Assembly: GCA_002382445.1 (NCBI GenBank)
Contig: DGAQ01000052.1
Coordinates: 22,043-37,737 of the forward strand
DNA: 15,695 nucleotides
Origin: Porticoccaceae bacterium UBA4026
GTDB taxonomy: Bacteria > Pseudomonadota > Gammaproteobacteria > Pseudomonadales > Porticoccaceae
Reading direction: 5' to 3'
Part shown: positions 1 through 6,951 of the stretch, in pieces
Layout of the letters: every line of letters begins with the position of its first letter
How positions within the stretch are numbered: position 1 is the stretch's first letter
Notes under the pieces: generated by a model
What the model saw: only the letters and a program-made list of their open reading frames with translations
The model's database searches: none
Told to the model about the DNA's origin: nothing
Translations under genes and position numbers: made by a program

Positions 1-748
1 CGCTGATTTTGAAAAAGTGGGGGTGAGCTTTTCTCATGTCCAAGGTGATCAATTGCCCCCGACCGCCAGCCAGAGCCGTCCAGAGTTAGCGGGACGACGT
101 TGGCAGGCGATGGGCGTATCTTTAGTCATACATCCACAAAATCCCTATGTCCCAACAGCGCATGCTAACGTCCGATTTTTTATCGCAGAGAAAGATGGCG
201 CTGAACCGGTATGGTGGTTTGGCGGTGGTTACGACCTTACGCCCTACTATGGAAACGAAGAAGATTGCCGGCATTGGCACAGCACAGCCAAAAAGGCCTG
301 TGACCCATTTTCAAAGGAACTCTATCCGCGGTTAAAAAAGTGGTGCGATGATTATTTTTACTTGCCCCACCGGAAGGAGGCGCGCGGCATTGGTGGCTTA
401 TTCTTTGATGATTTCAGCGAACTTGGATTTGATCAGAGCTTTGCGCTCATGCGCAGCATTGGCGATAGCTTTTCGCTTGCCTATATGCCTATTTTTCAGC
501 GTCGACGAAAGACCGCTTACGGAGAAAGAGAGCGGAAATTTCAACTTTATCGCCGCGGTAGGTACGTAGAATTTAATTTGGTCCATGATCGAGGCACCTT
601 GTTTGGTCTTCAAAGTGACGGTCGCACAGAATCAATTTTAATGTCATTGCCGCCGTTGGTGCGATGGGACTACGGCTGGGCACCAGAACCGGACTCTGAT
701 GAGGCCGAGCTTTACGATAGATATTTAATTCGGCAGGAATGGATTTGA
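1..748 (+). CDS. hemF: Oxygen-dependent coproporphyrinogen III oxidase HemF (5' end outside window)
   Basis: HemF decarboxylates coproporphyrinogen III to protoporphyrinogen IX with O2 in the cytoplasm, a late step of heme synthesis. The frame is open from base 2, and the upstream residues ADFEKVGVSFSHV match the family, so the GTG at 17 is internal and the true start lies outside the window. By comparison with E. coli HemF (299 residues, recalled) roughly the first 50 residues are missing. Visible family blocks are NPYVPTAHANVRFF, WWFGGGYDLTPYY, KKWCDDYFYLPHR, GIGGLFFDD, and the C-terminal stretches YGERERKFQLYRRGRYVEF and DRGTLFGLQ followed by RTESILMSLPPLVRW. The carboxy terminus is complete, ending EWI. 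The stop overlaps the start of aroE by 10 bp, so the two are probably co-transcribed and translationally coupled. Identification is very secure. Confidence 0.97.
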   Translation, partial: ADFEKVGVSFSHVQGDQLPPTASQSRPELAGRRWQAMGVSLVIHPQNPYVPTAHANVRFFIAEKDGAEPVWWFGGGYDLTPYYGNEEDCRHWHSTAKKACDPFSKELYPRLKKWCDDYFYLPHRKEARGIGGLFFDDFSELGFDQSFALMRSIGDSFSLAYMPIFQRRRKTAYGERERKFQLYRRGRYVEFNLVHDRGTLFGLQSDGRTESILMSLPPLVRWDYGWAPEPDSDEAELYDRYLIRQEWI

Positions 749-1569
749 TAACAGATAAATATGCAGTTTTTGGCAACCCCATTGCTCACAGTAGATCGCC
801 GATGATTCATCAGATGTTTGCGCAGCAGACTGGGCAGTCGATGGAGTATGTTTCTCAGTTGGTTGAGGTACATGACTTCGCTATAGCAGCAGACGACTTT
901 TTCGGCAATGGAGGCAAGGGCCTAAATGTTACGGTTCCTTTTAAGCAAGACGCCTTTGATTATGCGGCTAAGAAAACCGAGAGAGCGGCATTAGCGGGAG
1001 CGGTAAATACGCTAATGCAGCAATCTGATGGTACCCTGCTCGGAGATAACACTGATGGTGTTGGTTTAGTCGGGGACATAACAAATCGACTAGCCTGGAC
1101 AATAAAAGCTAAACGTGTATTGGTTTTGGGCGCTGGCGGTGCTGTCAGAGGCATTTTGGAGCCACTTTTAGCACAGCAGCCTCAACACGTTGTGATTGCG
1201 AATAGAACGCTGAGTAAGGCGCTTGAGCTGTCAAAAGATTTTGCTGAACTGGGTTATTTGCTGGGCTGTAGTTTGGACATGCTGAATGGTCAAGAGTTTG
1301 ATCTGATTATTAATGGCACTAGCGCTAGCCTTCAGGGTGCGCCGCTAAGCTTGCCGCAGAGTTTACTGGGCACTGAAGGCGCTTTTTGCTATGACATGAT
1401 GTACGGATCTGCTCCAACCCCTTTTGTCCAGTGGGCATTGAGCAGCGGCGCGACGGCCTCAGACGGATTGGGGATGCTAGTTCGGCAGGCCGCCGAGTCT
1501 TTTTACTTGTGGCGCGGAGTGCAGCCGAACACCGCAGAGGTGGTTAAAGTTTTGCGAGAAACGCTTTAA
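739..1569 (+). CDS. aroE: Shikimate dehydrogenase (NADP+) AroE
   Basis: AroE reduces 3-dehydroshikimate to shikimate with NADPH, the fourth step of the chorismate pathway in the cytoplasm. The protein has 276 residues, usual for the family. The N-terminal substrate domain shows the shikimate-binding SxS (S18, S20 in NPIAHSRSP), catalytic K69 in NVTVPFK, N90 in AVNTL and D106 in GDNTDG. The C-terminal Rossmann domain shows GAGGA at 131-135 and the NADP-phosphate-binding NRT at 155-157. Q250 in the RQAAESF segment corresponds to the conserved substrate-contact glutamine. The ATG at 739 lies inside the last codons of hemF; MDLITDKYAVFGNP fits the normal family start apart from a few extra residues. 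The stop codon sits within the first copy of a tandem octamer repeat. All key residues are present, so it should be active. Confidence 0.97.
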   Translation: MDLITDKYAVFGNPIAHSRSPMIHQMFAQQTGQSMEYVSQLVEVHDFAIAADDFFGNGGKGLNVTVPFKQDAFDYAAKKTERAALAGAVNTLMQQSDGTLLGDNTDGVGLVGDITNRLAWTIKAKRVLVLGAGGAVRGILEPLLAQQPQHVVIANRTLSKALELSKDFAELGYLLGCSLDMLNGQEFDLIINGTSASLQGAPLSLPQSLLGTEGAFCYDMMYGSAPTPFVQWALSSGATASDGLGMLVRQAAESFYLWRGVQPNTAEVVKVLRETL

Positions 1570-1583
1570 CGCTTTAACGCTTT
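1561..1583. repeat. Tandem octamer repeat (ACGCTTTA, nearly 3 copies)
   Basis: Two full copies of ACGCTTTA are followed by a seven-base partial third copy. The first copy encodes the last two codons of aroE and its TAA stop; the others fill the 19-bp gap before the convergent yrdA stop. Copy-number change would add or remove DNA after the aroE stop without altering the protein. Replication slippage is the simplest origin. It is not a hairpin and does not look like a terminator. Confidence 0.8.
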
Positions 1584-1588
1584 GATGG

Positions 1589-2152
1589 TTAGCCTTGCTC
1601 AAGTTCCAGTAAATACTGATTTTTCAATTTCACATAATTGGCGGGCGAGTAGCTAAAAAAGGTCTTTTCTTTCTCACTGATCTCTCGCAATTGTTTGCAC
1701 GGGTTGCCAACATAGACGAAACCGCTGGGTAGAGTTTTTCCAGGCGGCACCATACATCCAGCTCCTATGATCACCTCATCTTCTACGATTACGCCATCAT
1801 TTACGATAGCGCCGTTACCCACCAAGATGCGATTGCCTAAAGTGCAACCGTGAAGGATTGCGCGATGGCCAACAACAACATCCTCACCAATACTGAGAGG
1901 CCATCCTGCCGGATTAAAGTGAGAAGCATGAGTAATGTGTAGCACGGCATTGTCTTGGATATTAGATCGCGCGCCAATACTGATAGAGTGCATATCTCCG
2001 CGAATAACCGCGCCCGGCCAAACTGACACGTCGTCTCCTAAACTAACATTGCCAATCACTGTTGCGGCTGGGTCAACATAAACTCGAAGTCCGAGATTGG
2101 GAGAAATTCCCCTGTGAGAACGAATAGAGTGATCCATATTGAGTAATGCCAT
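1589..2152 (-). CDS. yrdA: Gamma-class carbonic anhydrase-like hexapeptide-repeat protein (YrdA/PaaY family)
   Basis: The protein (187 residues) is a left-handed beta-helix member of the gamma carbonic anhydrase group, trimeric and metal-binding in characterised relatives. Hexapeptide repeats run from about 28 to 150. The metal ligands expected for the family are present: H72 (VLHITH), H96 (VVGHRAI) and H101 (LHGC). R51 and D53 in VIRGDMH and Q66/D67 in NIQDN match conserved active-site positions. A short helical tail follows from about 152. The ATG at 2150-2152 gives a five-residue extension; a second in-frame ATG (codon 6, 2135-2137), giving MDHSIRSHRG, resembles the usual family start, and neither has a convincing ribosome binding site. 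It converges on aroE and diverges from yheV. Whether it hydrates CO2 or has another substrate cannot be told from sequence; many YrdA proteins show little or no carbonic anhydrase activity. Confidence 0.92.
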   Translation of the reverse strand: MALLNMDHSIRSHRGISPNLGLRVYVDPAATVIGNVSLGDDVSVWPGAVIRGDMHSISIGARSNIQDNAVLHITHASHFNPAGWPLSIGEDVVVGHRAILHGCTLGNRILVGNGAIVNDGVIVEDEVIIGAGCMVPPGKTLPSGFVYVGNPCKQLREISEKEKTFFSYSPANYVKLKNQYLLELEQG

Positions 2153-2156
2153 ATAT

Positions 2157-2172
2157 AATAGAGGCCCCTATT
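2157..2172. promoter_or_regulatory. Near-perfect palindrome in the yrdA/yheV divergent spacer
   Basis: AATAGAGGCCCCTATT is self-complementary except for one mismatched pair at positions 6 and 11. It lies in the 34-bp gap between the two divergent start codons, just after a plus-strand TATAAT (2154-2159) that could serve as the yheV -10, although no good -35 precedes it. Position and symmetry suggest a dimeric regulator site, but no known operator was recognised. Confidence 0.4.
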
Positions 2173-2189
2173 GTGATGATATTGTGATG
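2170..2189. repeat. Direct repeat ATTGTGATG, 11-bp period
   Basis: ATTGTGATG occurs at 2170-2178 and again at 2181-2189, one helical turn apart. The second copy includes the proposed yheV start codon (2187). On the minus strand the first copy supplies CACAAT, which with TTGAAA (minus strand of 2194-2199) at an 18-bp spacing makes a plausible sigma-70 promoter for yrdA. The repeat could therefore be an operator, promoter architecture or chance. Confidence 0.4.
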
Positions 2190-2429
2190 GTTTTTTCAAC
2201 TAAAAAAAGATTTATTGCTGGTGTTACTTGCCCCAAGTGCTCTGTCATGGACAAGCTGCGGGCTTTTTCTGAGGACGGCGTTGATTTTCGGGAGTGTGTT
2301 AGTTGCGGCTTTAAGGATGAAATGCGAATTTGGTCTTCACCTAAAGAAGTTCAAACGCGAGTCAACCTGAGTAAAGATGAAATTAACTTACAAATTAGCC
2401 CGGTGAAAATACTCGACCCTAAAGAATAA
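2187..2429 (+). CDS. yheV: YheV-family small zinc-ribbon protein (DUF2387)
   Basis: This 80-residue protein resembles E. coli YheV: it opens with KKRFIAGVTCPKC, followed by a second cysteine pair in FRECVSCGF. The four cysteines C15, C18, C37 and C40 form a probable zinc ribbon; the rest is charged, with no membrane segment or signal peptide. Family function is not established. The frame stays open upstream to an ATG at 2139, which would overlap yrdA, but those extra residues do not resemble the family. ATG 2187 (or GTG 2184) puts the start two to three residues before the conserved KKRFIAG block. No strong ribosome binding site is visible, so the start is uncertain. It is transcribed divergently from yrdA, and its stop is 196 bp before coxB. 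Confidence 0.85.
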   Translation: MVFSTKKRFIAGVTCPKCSVMDKLRAFSEDGVDFRECVSCGFKDEMRIWSSPKEVQTRVNLSKDEINLQISPVKILDPKE

Positions 2430-2489
2430 TATGGGGATTGATTGGTCACCAACTGCACACTAATAAGCTGCAGTCACGTTCTATTAAAA

Positions 2490-2503
2490 TTGATCCTATT
2501 CAA
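2490..2503. promoter_or_regulatory. Candidate FNR/Anr-like box upstream of coxB
   Basis: TTGATCCTATTCAA matches the established FNR/Anr consensus TTGAT-N4-ATCAA at nine of ten defined positions. Its centre is about 44 bp before the start site predicted from the TACAAT at 2529-2534, close to the place where FNR-type regulators contact RNA polymerase and overlapping where a -35 would sit. Oxygen control of a terminal oxidase is plausible. A single 14-bp match can occur by chance, so this is a candidate only. Confidence 0.35.
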
Positions 2504-2525
2504 GCTAGTGAAACGTACCTATGTT

Positions 2526-2534
2526 TGCTACAAT
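2526..2534 (+). promoter_or_regulatory. Candidate extended -10 promoter for the cox operon
   Basis: TGCTACAAT combines an extended -10 TGn with a -10 hexamer differing from TATAAT at one position. There is no good -35 at 17 bp (TAGTGA), which is tolerable for extended -10 promoters. The predicted start is near 2541, giving a leader of about 85 nt before coxB. The discriminator and first transcribed bases are an unusual GC run (alternating purine-pyrimidine, 2539-2551). The leader also contains a short inverted repeat, TTGTTG and CAACAA, at 2572-2591. Confidence 0.4.
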
Positions 2535-2625
2535 CCCGGCGCGCGCGTGCGGACGGGGTTGATTTAGAGCTTTGTTGAGAGTGTGCAACAACATTATTTT
2601 TTGGAATATCATGGAGAATTAAGCG

Positions 2626-3768
2626 ATGTTGAAAAGAGCGAAAGCACTTTTCTTGGGTTTGCCGAGTCTTGCGAGCTTGTTGTTCGCTGGAGGCGTCAGC
2701 GCAGAGAGTGCGGCGACGCAACTTAATATGCCCCAGGGAGTTACCGAAGTTAGCCAGGCGGCTTACGATATTCACATGATCATGATTTGGATCTGTACGG
2801 TCATCGGCGTTCTTGTCTTCGGCTTTATGTTTTACATTATGTACGCCCACCGCAAATCCAAAGGCGTCACCGCGGCGAACTTTCATGAGAATCTGACGGT
2901 TGAGGTGCTTTGGACGGTCATTCCCGCACTCATTTTGATTGTGATGGCAGTGCCAGCCACTACCGCGCTCCTAAAAGCTTATGACACTGGAAACCCTGAC
3001 ATTGACATCAAAGTTACCGGGTATCAATGGAAATGGCAGTATGAGTATATAGGTGAAGGCGTTAAGTTCATGAGTGAGCTGCGTACCTCCCAGGATGAGA
3101 TTTATGGGCGGGAGCCGAAAGGTGAACATTACCTCCGAGAAGTAACCCAGCCTTTAGTTATTCCAACTAACAAAAAAGTTCGCTTTTTAATCACTGGCAA
3201 CGATGTTATTCATAGCTGGTGGGTACCTGATTTTGGTGTCAAAAGAGATGCGGTGCCGGGTCTTTTCACCGCCGCGTGGGCGAAGACGGATAAGCCCGGA
3301 ACCTATGTTGGTCAATGCACTGAGTTGTGTGGCTTGGGCCATGCTTTTATGCCGATAGTGGTTGAGGTTAAAGAAGAAGCCGAATATGACGCATGGCTGG
3401 CAGGGAAGAAAGAAGAGGTAGCCGTTTACGCATCAACTATTGGCAAACAATGGGCGTTCGACGAATTAATGGTGAAAGGCGAAGAGGTTTATGGTCGCTC
3501 TTGTGCAGGCTGTCACCAAGAAAATGGCGAAGGCGTTCCAGGAGTATTCCCTGCGCTTAAAGGTAGCCCTATTGTATTAGGGCCTGCAGAGGGTCACATC
3601 GACATTCTTATTAATGGTGTAGCCGGCACGGCCATGCAGTCTTTCGCGGAGCAGCTTTCAGAAGTTGAGATTGCCGCGGTTGTCCATTATAAGCGCAATG
3701 CTTGGGGCAACGATGTCGGTGACATCGTTCAGCCTATTGATGTTCTTAATTTTAAACAAAGCCAATAG
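2626..3768 (+). CDS. coxB: Cytochrome c oxidase subunit II with fused C-terminal cytochrome c domain
   Basis: Subunit II accepts electrons at its periplasmic CuA centre and passes them to subunit I. The 380-residue protein starts with a signal peptide (charged MLKRAK, hydrophobic core, likely cleavage after GGVSA near 26), then two membrane helices (about 49-73 and 92-115). A cupredoxin domain follows with the full CuA set: H196, then C231, E233, C235, H239 and M242 in CTELCGLGHAFM. A c-type cytochrome domain is fused at the end: C293-A-G-C296-H297, with M337 as the likely axial methionine. The aromatic electron-entry patch YQWKWQYEY (133-141) is present. GGAG at 2613-2616, nine bases before ATG, supports the start. 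It heads coxB-coxA-ctaG-coxC, with coxA 13 bp downstream. The fused cytochrome suggests a caa3-like oxidase able to take electrons directly from the bc1 complex or soluble donors. Confidence 0.97.
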   Translation: MLKRAKALFLGLPSLASLLFAGGVSAESAATQLNMPQGVTEVSQAAYDIHMIMIWICTVIGVLVFGFMFYIMYAHRKSKGVTAANFHENLTVEVLWTVIPALILIVMAVPATTALLKAYDTGNPDIDIKVTGYQWKWQYEYIGEGVKFMSELRTSQDEIYGREPKGEHYLREVTQPLVIPTNKKVRFLITGNDVIHSWWVPDFGVKRDAVPGLFTAAWAKTDKPGTYVGQCTELCGLGHAFMPIVVEVKEEAEYDAWLAGKKEEVAVYASTIGKQWAFDELMVKGEEVYGRSCAGCHQENGEGVPGVFPALKGSPIVLGPAEGHIDILINGVAGTAMQSFAEQLSEVEIAAVVHYKRNAWGNDVGDIVQPIDVLNFKQSQ

Positions 3769-3781
3769 GGGAGTAATTTAA

Positions 3782-5338
3782 ATGGCGCACGGTCCCTCAG
3801 AAAACTTTTTTAATCGCTGGCTTTTCAGTACCAGCCATAAAGATATTGGCACCCTATACCTATGGTTTAGTTTTGCTATGTTCCTGCTTGGCGGGTTTTT
3901 TGCCATGGTTATTCGGGCGGAATTATTTCAGCCAGGAATGCAACTGATTAAACCCGAATTTTTCGTTCAAATGACCACCATGCATGGCCTAGTGATGGTT
4001 TTTGGCGCTATCATGCCGGCCTTTGTTGGCTTAGCGAATTGGATGATTCCAATGATGATCGGCGCGCCGGATATGGCTTTGCCACGCATGAACAACCTGA
4101 GCTTTTGGCTTTTACCTTTCGCGTTTGCCATTCTGACTTCTACATTATTTATGGAAGGCGGCGGACCCAACTTCGGTTGGACGTTCTACGCCCCGCTGTC
4201 GACAACCTACGCTCCTGATTCGGTTAACTATTTCATTTTTGCTGTTCATATCATGGGTGCCTCATCAATCATGGGCTCGATTAATATCATTGCCACCGTG
4301 ATGAATATGCGTGCACCTGGCATGACCTATATGAAGATGCCGATGTTTGTTTGGACTTGGCTAATCACTGCGTTTCTATTAGTAGCGGTAATGCCAGTGT
4401 TGGCAGGACTTGTGACTATGATGCTGATGGACATCAACTTCGGGACTAGCTTCTTTGATGCTGCCGGCGGCGGTGATCCGGTTCTATTCCAGCACGTGTT
4501 CTGGTTCTTCGGTCATCCTGAGGTTTATATTATTATCTTGCCTGCTTTTGGTGTGATTTCCCAGATCATCCCAACCTTTAGTCGCAAACCGCTATTTGGC
4601 TATTCTTCAATGGTTTATGCCACGGCCTCGATCGCATTCCTGTCGTTTGTAGTCTGGGCTCACCACATGTTTACGGTGGGCATGCCGATTGCTGGTGAGC
4701 TGTACTTTATGTACGCGACCATGCTGATTGCGGTCCCGACAGGCGTTAAAGTATTTAATTGGATCACCACTATGTACAAAGGTGCCCTGACCTTTGAAAC
4801 ACCGATGCTGTTTAGTGTTGCTTTTGTTATTTTGTTTACCTTCGGTGGATTTACCGGAATGATGTTGTCGATTGCGGCGGCCGACATCCAGTATCATGAC
4901 ACCTACTTTGTTGTGGCTCATTTCCACTATGTGATGGTCGCTGGCGCGGTGTTTAGTGGCACGGCAGCAGTTTATTATTGGCTGCCTAAGTGGTGCGGCA
5001 AAATGTATGATGAGACTATGGGTAAAGTACAGTTTTGGCTCGCCTTTATTTCATTTAACATCACCTTTATGCCTCAGCATTTTTTGGGCTTAGCCGGTAT
5101 GCCTCGTCGATACTCTGATTACGGCTTGCAGTTTGCAGATTGGAATATGGTATCAAGTATTGGAGCCTTCCTCTATGGCGGAGCCCAGCTGTTGTTCTTG
5201 TACAACGTTATCCGAACCATTGGTTGGGGTAAGCCAATTAGTGATCCACAGGTTTGGGAGGGTGCGCAAGGTTTGGAGTGGACAGTGCCAACGCCAGCAC
5301 CTTTCCACACGTTCTCAACGCCACCTGTTATTAAATAG
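3782..5338 (+). CDS. coxA: Cytochrome c oxidase subunit I (A1-type heme-copper oxidase)
   Basis: This is the catalytic, proton-pumping subunit that reduces O2 to water at the heme a3-CuB site in the inner membrane. It has 518 residues and about 12 membrane helices. Visible ligands are H68 and H382 for low-spin heme, H380 for heme a3, and H245, H294 and H295 for CuB, with Y249 of GHPEVY as the cross-linked tyrosine. E247 (end of the D channel), D97 and the following PRMNN, and K323 in TGVKVFNW (K channel) place it in the A1 subfamily. R45 in VIRAEL matches the arginine that contacts the heme a formyl group in mitochondrial and Paracoccus enzymes, which favours heme A use even though no ctaA is present in this cluster. 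GGGGAG at 3768-3773 overlaps the coxB stop and sets the start. Confidence 0.98.
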   Translation: MAHGPSENFFNRWLFSTSHKDIGTLYLWFSFAMFLLGGFFAMVIRAELFQPGMQLIKPEFFVQMTTMHGLVMVFGAIMPAFVGLANWMIPMMIGAPDMALPRMNNLSFWLLPFAFAILTSTLFMEGGGPNFGWTFYAPLSTTYAPDSVNYFIFAVHIMGASSIMGSINIIATVMNMRAPGMTYMKMPMFVWTWLITAFLLVAVMPVLAGLVTMMLMDINFGTSFFDAAGGGDPVLFQHVFWFFGHPEVYIIILPAFGVISQIIPTFSRKPLFGYSSMVYATASIAFLSFVVWAHHMFTVGMPIAGELYFMYATMLIAVPTGVKVFNWITTMYKGALTFETPMLFSVAFVILFTFGGFTGMMLSIAAADIQYHDTYFVVAHFHYVMVAGAVFSGTAAVYYWLPKWCGKMYDETMGKVQFWLAFISFNITFMPQHFLGLAGMPRRYSDYGLQFADWNMVSSIGAFLYGGAQLLFLYNVIRTIGWGKPISDPQVWEGAQGLEWTVPTPAPFHTFSTPPVIK

Positions 5339-5350
5339 AAGCAGCTAAAG

Positions 5351-5905
5351 ATGAGTGAAGCACCAGTACATCGCAATTTATTGATTAAGCTGTCCATGAC
5401 GGCTGTGGCAATGTTTGCCTTTGCAATATTTGTGTTGCCTCCGATGTATGATCTTTTTTGTGAGATCACAGGCATTGGAGGCAAGACTGGTGGCGCCTAT
5501 ACAGCCAGCGAGATAACGATAGACACTTCGCGCAAGGTGGAAGTGCAGTTTGTGGCTGCTAATAATGCCACTATGCCTTGGGACTTTTATCCCACAGAGC
5601 ACAAGGTGTTTGTTCATCCCGGGGAATCGCGAAAGGTTACATTTTTTGCTCGCAATAAGACCGGCAATGATATGGTTGCCCAGGCCATTCCTAACGTGTT
5701 ACCCAATAATGCTGCGGATTATTTTCATAAGACAGAGTGTTTTTGTTTTAACAGCCAGCCGCTGGGGGCGGGGCAAGAAGCCGAACTAGACGTGGTGTTT
5801 ATTCTTGATCCTGACTTGCCCATCAGCGTCAATACCGTGACTTTGTCATACACACTTTTTGATATAACTGACCGCGTTGCGATGCAGGTCTCACAAATAC
5901 AGTAA
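5351..5905 (+). CDS. ctaG: Cytochrome c oxidase assembly protein CtaG/Cox11
   Basis: Cox11 delivers copper to the CuB site of subunit I. The 184-residue protein has a short cytoplasmic N-terminus, one membrane helix (about 13-34) and a periplasmic immunoglobulin-like domain. Family marks are YDLFCEITGIGGKTG after the helix (C37), MPWDFYP (75-81), and the copper-binding pair C130 and C132 in ECFCF. Length is normal. The ATG at 5351 lies 12 bp after coxA; the ribosome binding site is poor (only a distant AGAAG), so translation may depend on coupling to coxA. coxC follows after 13 bp. It belongs to the Cox11 family rather than the unrelated CtaG_Bacillus (caa3_CtaG) family. Confidence 0.96.
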   Translation: MSEAPVHRNLLIKLSMTAVAMFAFAIFVLPPMYDLFCEITGIGGKTGGAYTASEITIDTSRKVEVQFVAANNATMPWDFYPTEHKVFVHPGESRKVTFFARNKTGNDMVAQAIPNVLPNNAADYFHKTECFCFNSQPLGAGQEAELDVVFILDPDLPISVNTVTLSYTLFDITDRVAMQVSQIQ

Positions 5906-5918
5906 ACGGAGAACAGCC

Positions 5919-6887
5919 ATGTCATCTGAAAATTCTTATTACGTACCCGAGCAAAGTAAGTTGCCGCTTGCGGCGGCGGCGAGTATGGGACTGATGGCCT
6001 ACGGCGCCGCTAGTTGGGTAATTGATGGCGGCACATCAACAATATTTTTGATTGGCACGCTGATTATGGCCTCGGTCATGTACCGGTGGTGGAGCCTGGT
6101 TATCGAAGAAAATACTCAGGGCATCGTGAGTGACCAGTTAAAGTATTCTTACGTATTGGGCATGTACTGGTTTATTTTTTCTGAGCTGATGTTTTTTGTT
6201 TGCTTCTTTGGGTCCTTATTTTACGTCCGGGTATTAGTCGGCCCCTGGCTTGCTGGAGATGCGGCTATTGGGTGGTTTGATGATACGGCGACCGATGCGG
6301 CTATAGCTAATGCAACGCACCTATGGCCTGGTTACGATGCCACCTGGCCTCCATTAGTGACTCCTGATCAGGTGGTTACCCTGGCCGCTAATCCAGATGT
6401 GACTGAATTCAAATTTAAAGGTCCTGAGCATGCGATGAGTTTCCCTGGGTGGAGTTTTGGGCAGCTGTTTGCATGGTTGCCGCTTTGGAATACTGTTGTT
6501 CTGCTGACCTCAAGCGGTACCGTTCACCTTGCGCATCATGCTTTAAAAGAGGGTAATCGAAAGAAATTCGTAACCTGGCTGGGCGTGACGGTTTTGTTAG
6601 GCATTATCTTTTTGATTCTGCAAGCAGAAGAGTATATTCACGCCTATCAAGAATTAGGGCTTACCTTAGATTCAGGTATCTATGGCACGACGTTTTTTTT
6701 GCTAACTGGGTTCCACGGAGCGCATGTAACCTTAGGCACCATGATGCTTCTGATTGCTTTCCTTCGCGGGGTTAAGGGGCACTTCAACGAAACGGATCAC
6801 TTCGGATTTGAAGCGGCGGCTTGGTATTGGCATTTTGTCGATGTCATTTGGGTCGGCTTATTTCTTATCGTATATGTACTTGGCTAG
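5919..6887 (+). CDS. coxC: Cytochrome c oxidase subunit III
   Basis: Subunit III is the third core membrane subunit; it stabilises the enzyme and supports proton uptake. The start at 5919 is preceded by GGAG (5908-5911) at seven bases, giving 322 residues; the frame is open further upstream, but that part overlaps ctaG. About seven membrane helices are visible (near 20-36, 41-60, 78-107, 183-200, 217-235, 258-280, 303-321). Conserved features are E89 in FSELMFF, AEEYIHA, GFHGAHVTLG (264-273) and WHFVDVIW (304-311). A roughly 70-residue hydrophilic insertion (about 110-180, containing HLWPGYDATWPP) sits between helices 3 and 4 and explains the length compared with the 260-residue mitochondrial form; such insertions occur in other gammaproteobacterial CoxC proteins. 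An intrinsic terminator follows. Confidence 0.96.
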   Translation: MSSENSYYVPEQSKLPLAAAASMGLMAYGAASWVIDGGTSTIFLIGTLIMASVMYRWWSLVIEENTQGIVSDQLKYSYVLGMYWFIFSELMFFVCFFGSLFYVRVLVGPWLAGDAAIGWFDDTATDAAIANATHLWPGYDATWPPLVTPDQVVTLAANPDVTEFKFKGPEHAMSFPGWSFGQLFAWLPLWNTVVLLTSSGTVHLAHHALKEGNRKKFVTWLGVTVLLGIIFLILQAEEYIHAYQELGLTLDSGIYGTTFFLLTGFHGAHVTLGTMMLLIAFLRGVKGHFNETDHFGFEAAAWYWHFVDVIWVGLFLIVYVLG

Positions 6888-6905
6888 AGATTGAGCCACG
6901 CAGGG

Positions 6906-6935
6906 AAACGGCTAGGTAATTCCTGGCCGTTTTTA
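6906..6935 (+). terminator. Rho-independent terminator of the cox operon
   Basis: A ten-base-pair stem, AACGGCTAGG with CCTGGCCGTT (one G-U pair), closes on a five-base TAATT loop and is followed by a run of five T. It begins 19 bp after the coxC stop and lies before the convergent DUF2909 gene. The upstream side has only three A, so it would be a poor terminator for the minus-strand gene. Confidence 0.88.
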
Positions 6936-6951
6936 TCTTAGGAGCATTAGT

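Noticed and set aside
17..748. Treating the GTG at 17 as the hemF start
   Set aside because: Residues upstream of it in the same frame match HemF and the frame stays open to the window edge, so the gene is simply cut by the window.
2139..2186. Longer yheV starting at ATG 2139 and overlapping yrdA
   Set aside because: The extra 16 residues have no family similarity, while the conserved part starts directly after ATG 2187.
2442..2474. Possible terminator after yheV (TTGGT-C-ACCAA and ACTGCA...TGCAGT)
   Set aside because: The arms are only 5-6 bp, one loop is a single base, and there is no T run after either hairpin.
4607..4927. Antisense open frame within coxA (and similar ones in coxB, ctaG, ctaB and znuB)
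   Set aside because: They lie entirely within well-conserved genes, have no family resemblance or translation signals, and reflect codon bias of the real gene.
5877..5918. Upstream start for coxC inside ctaG
   Set aside because: ATG 5919 has a well-spaced GGAG and gives the normal N-terminus; the upstream residues are an out-of-frame reading of ctaG.
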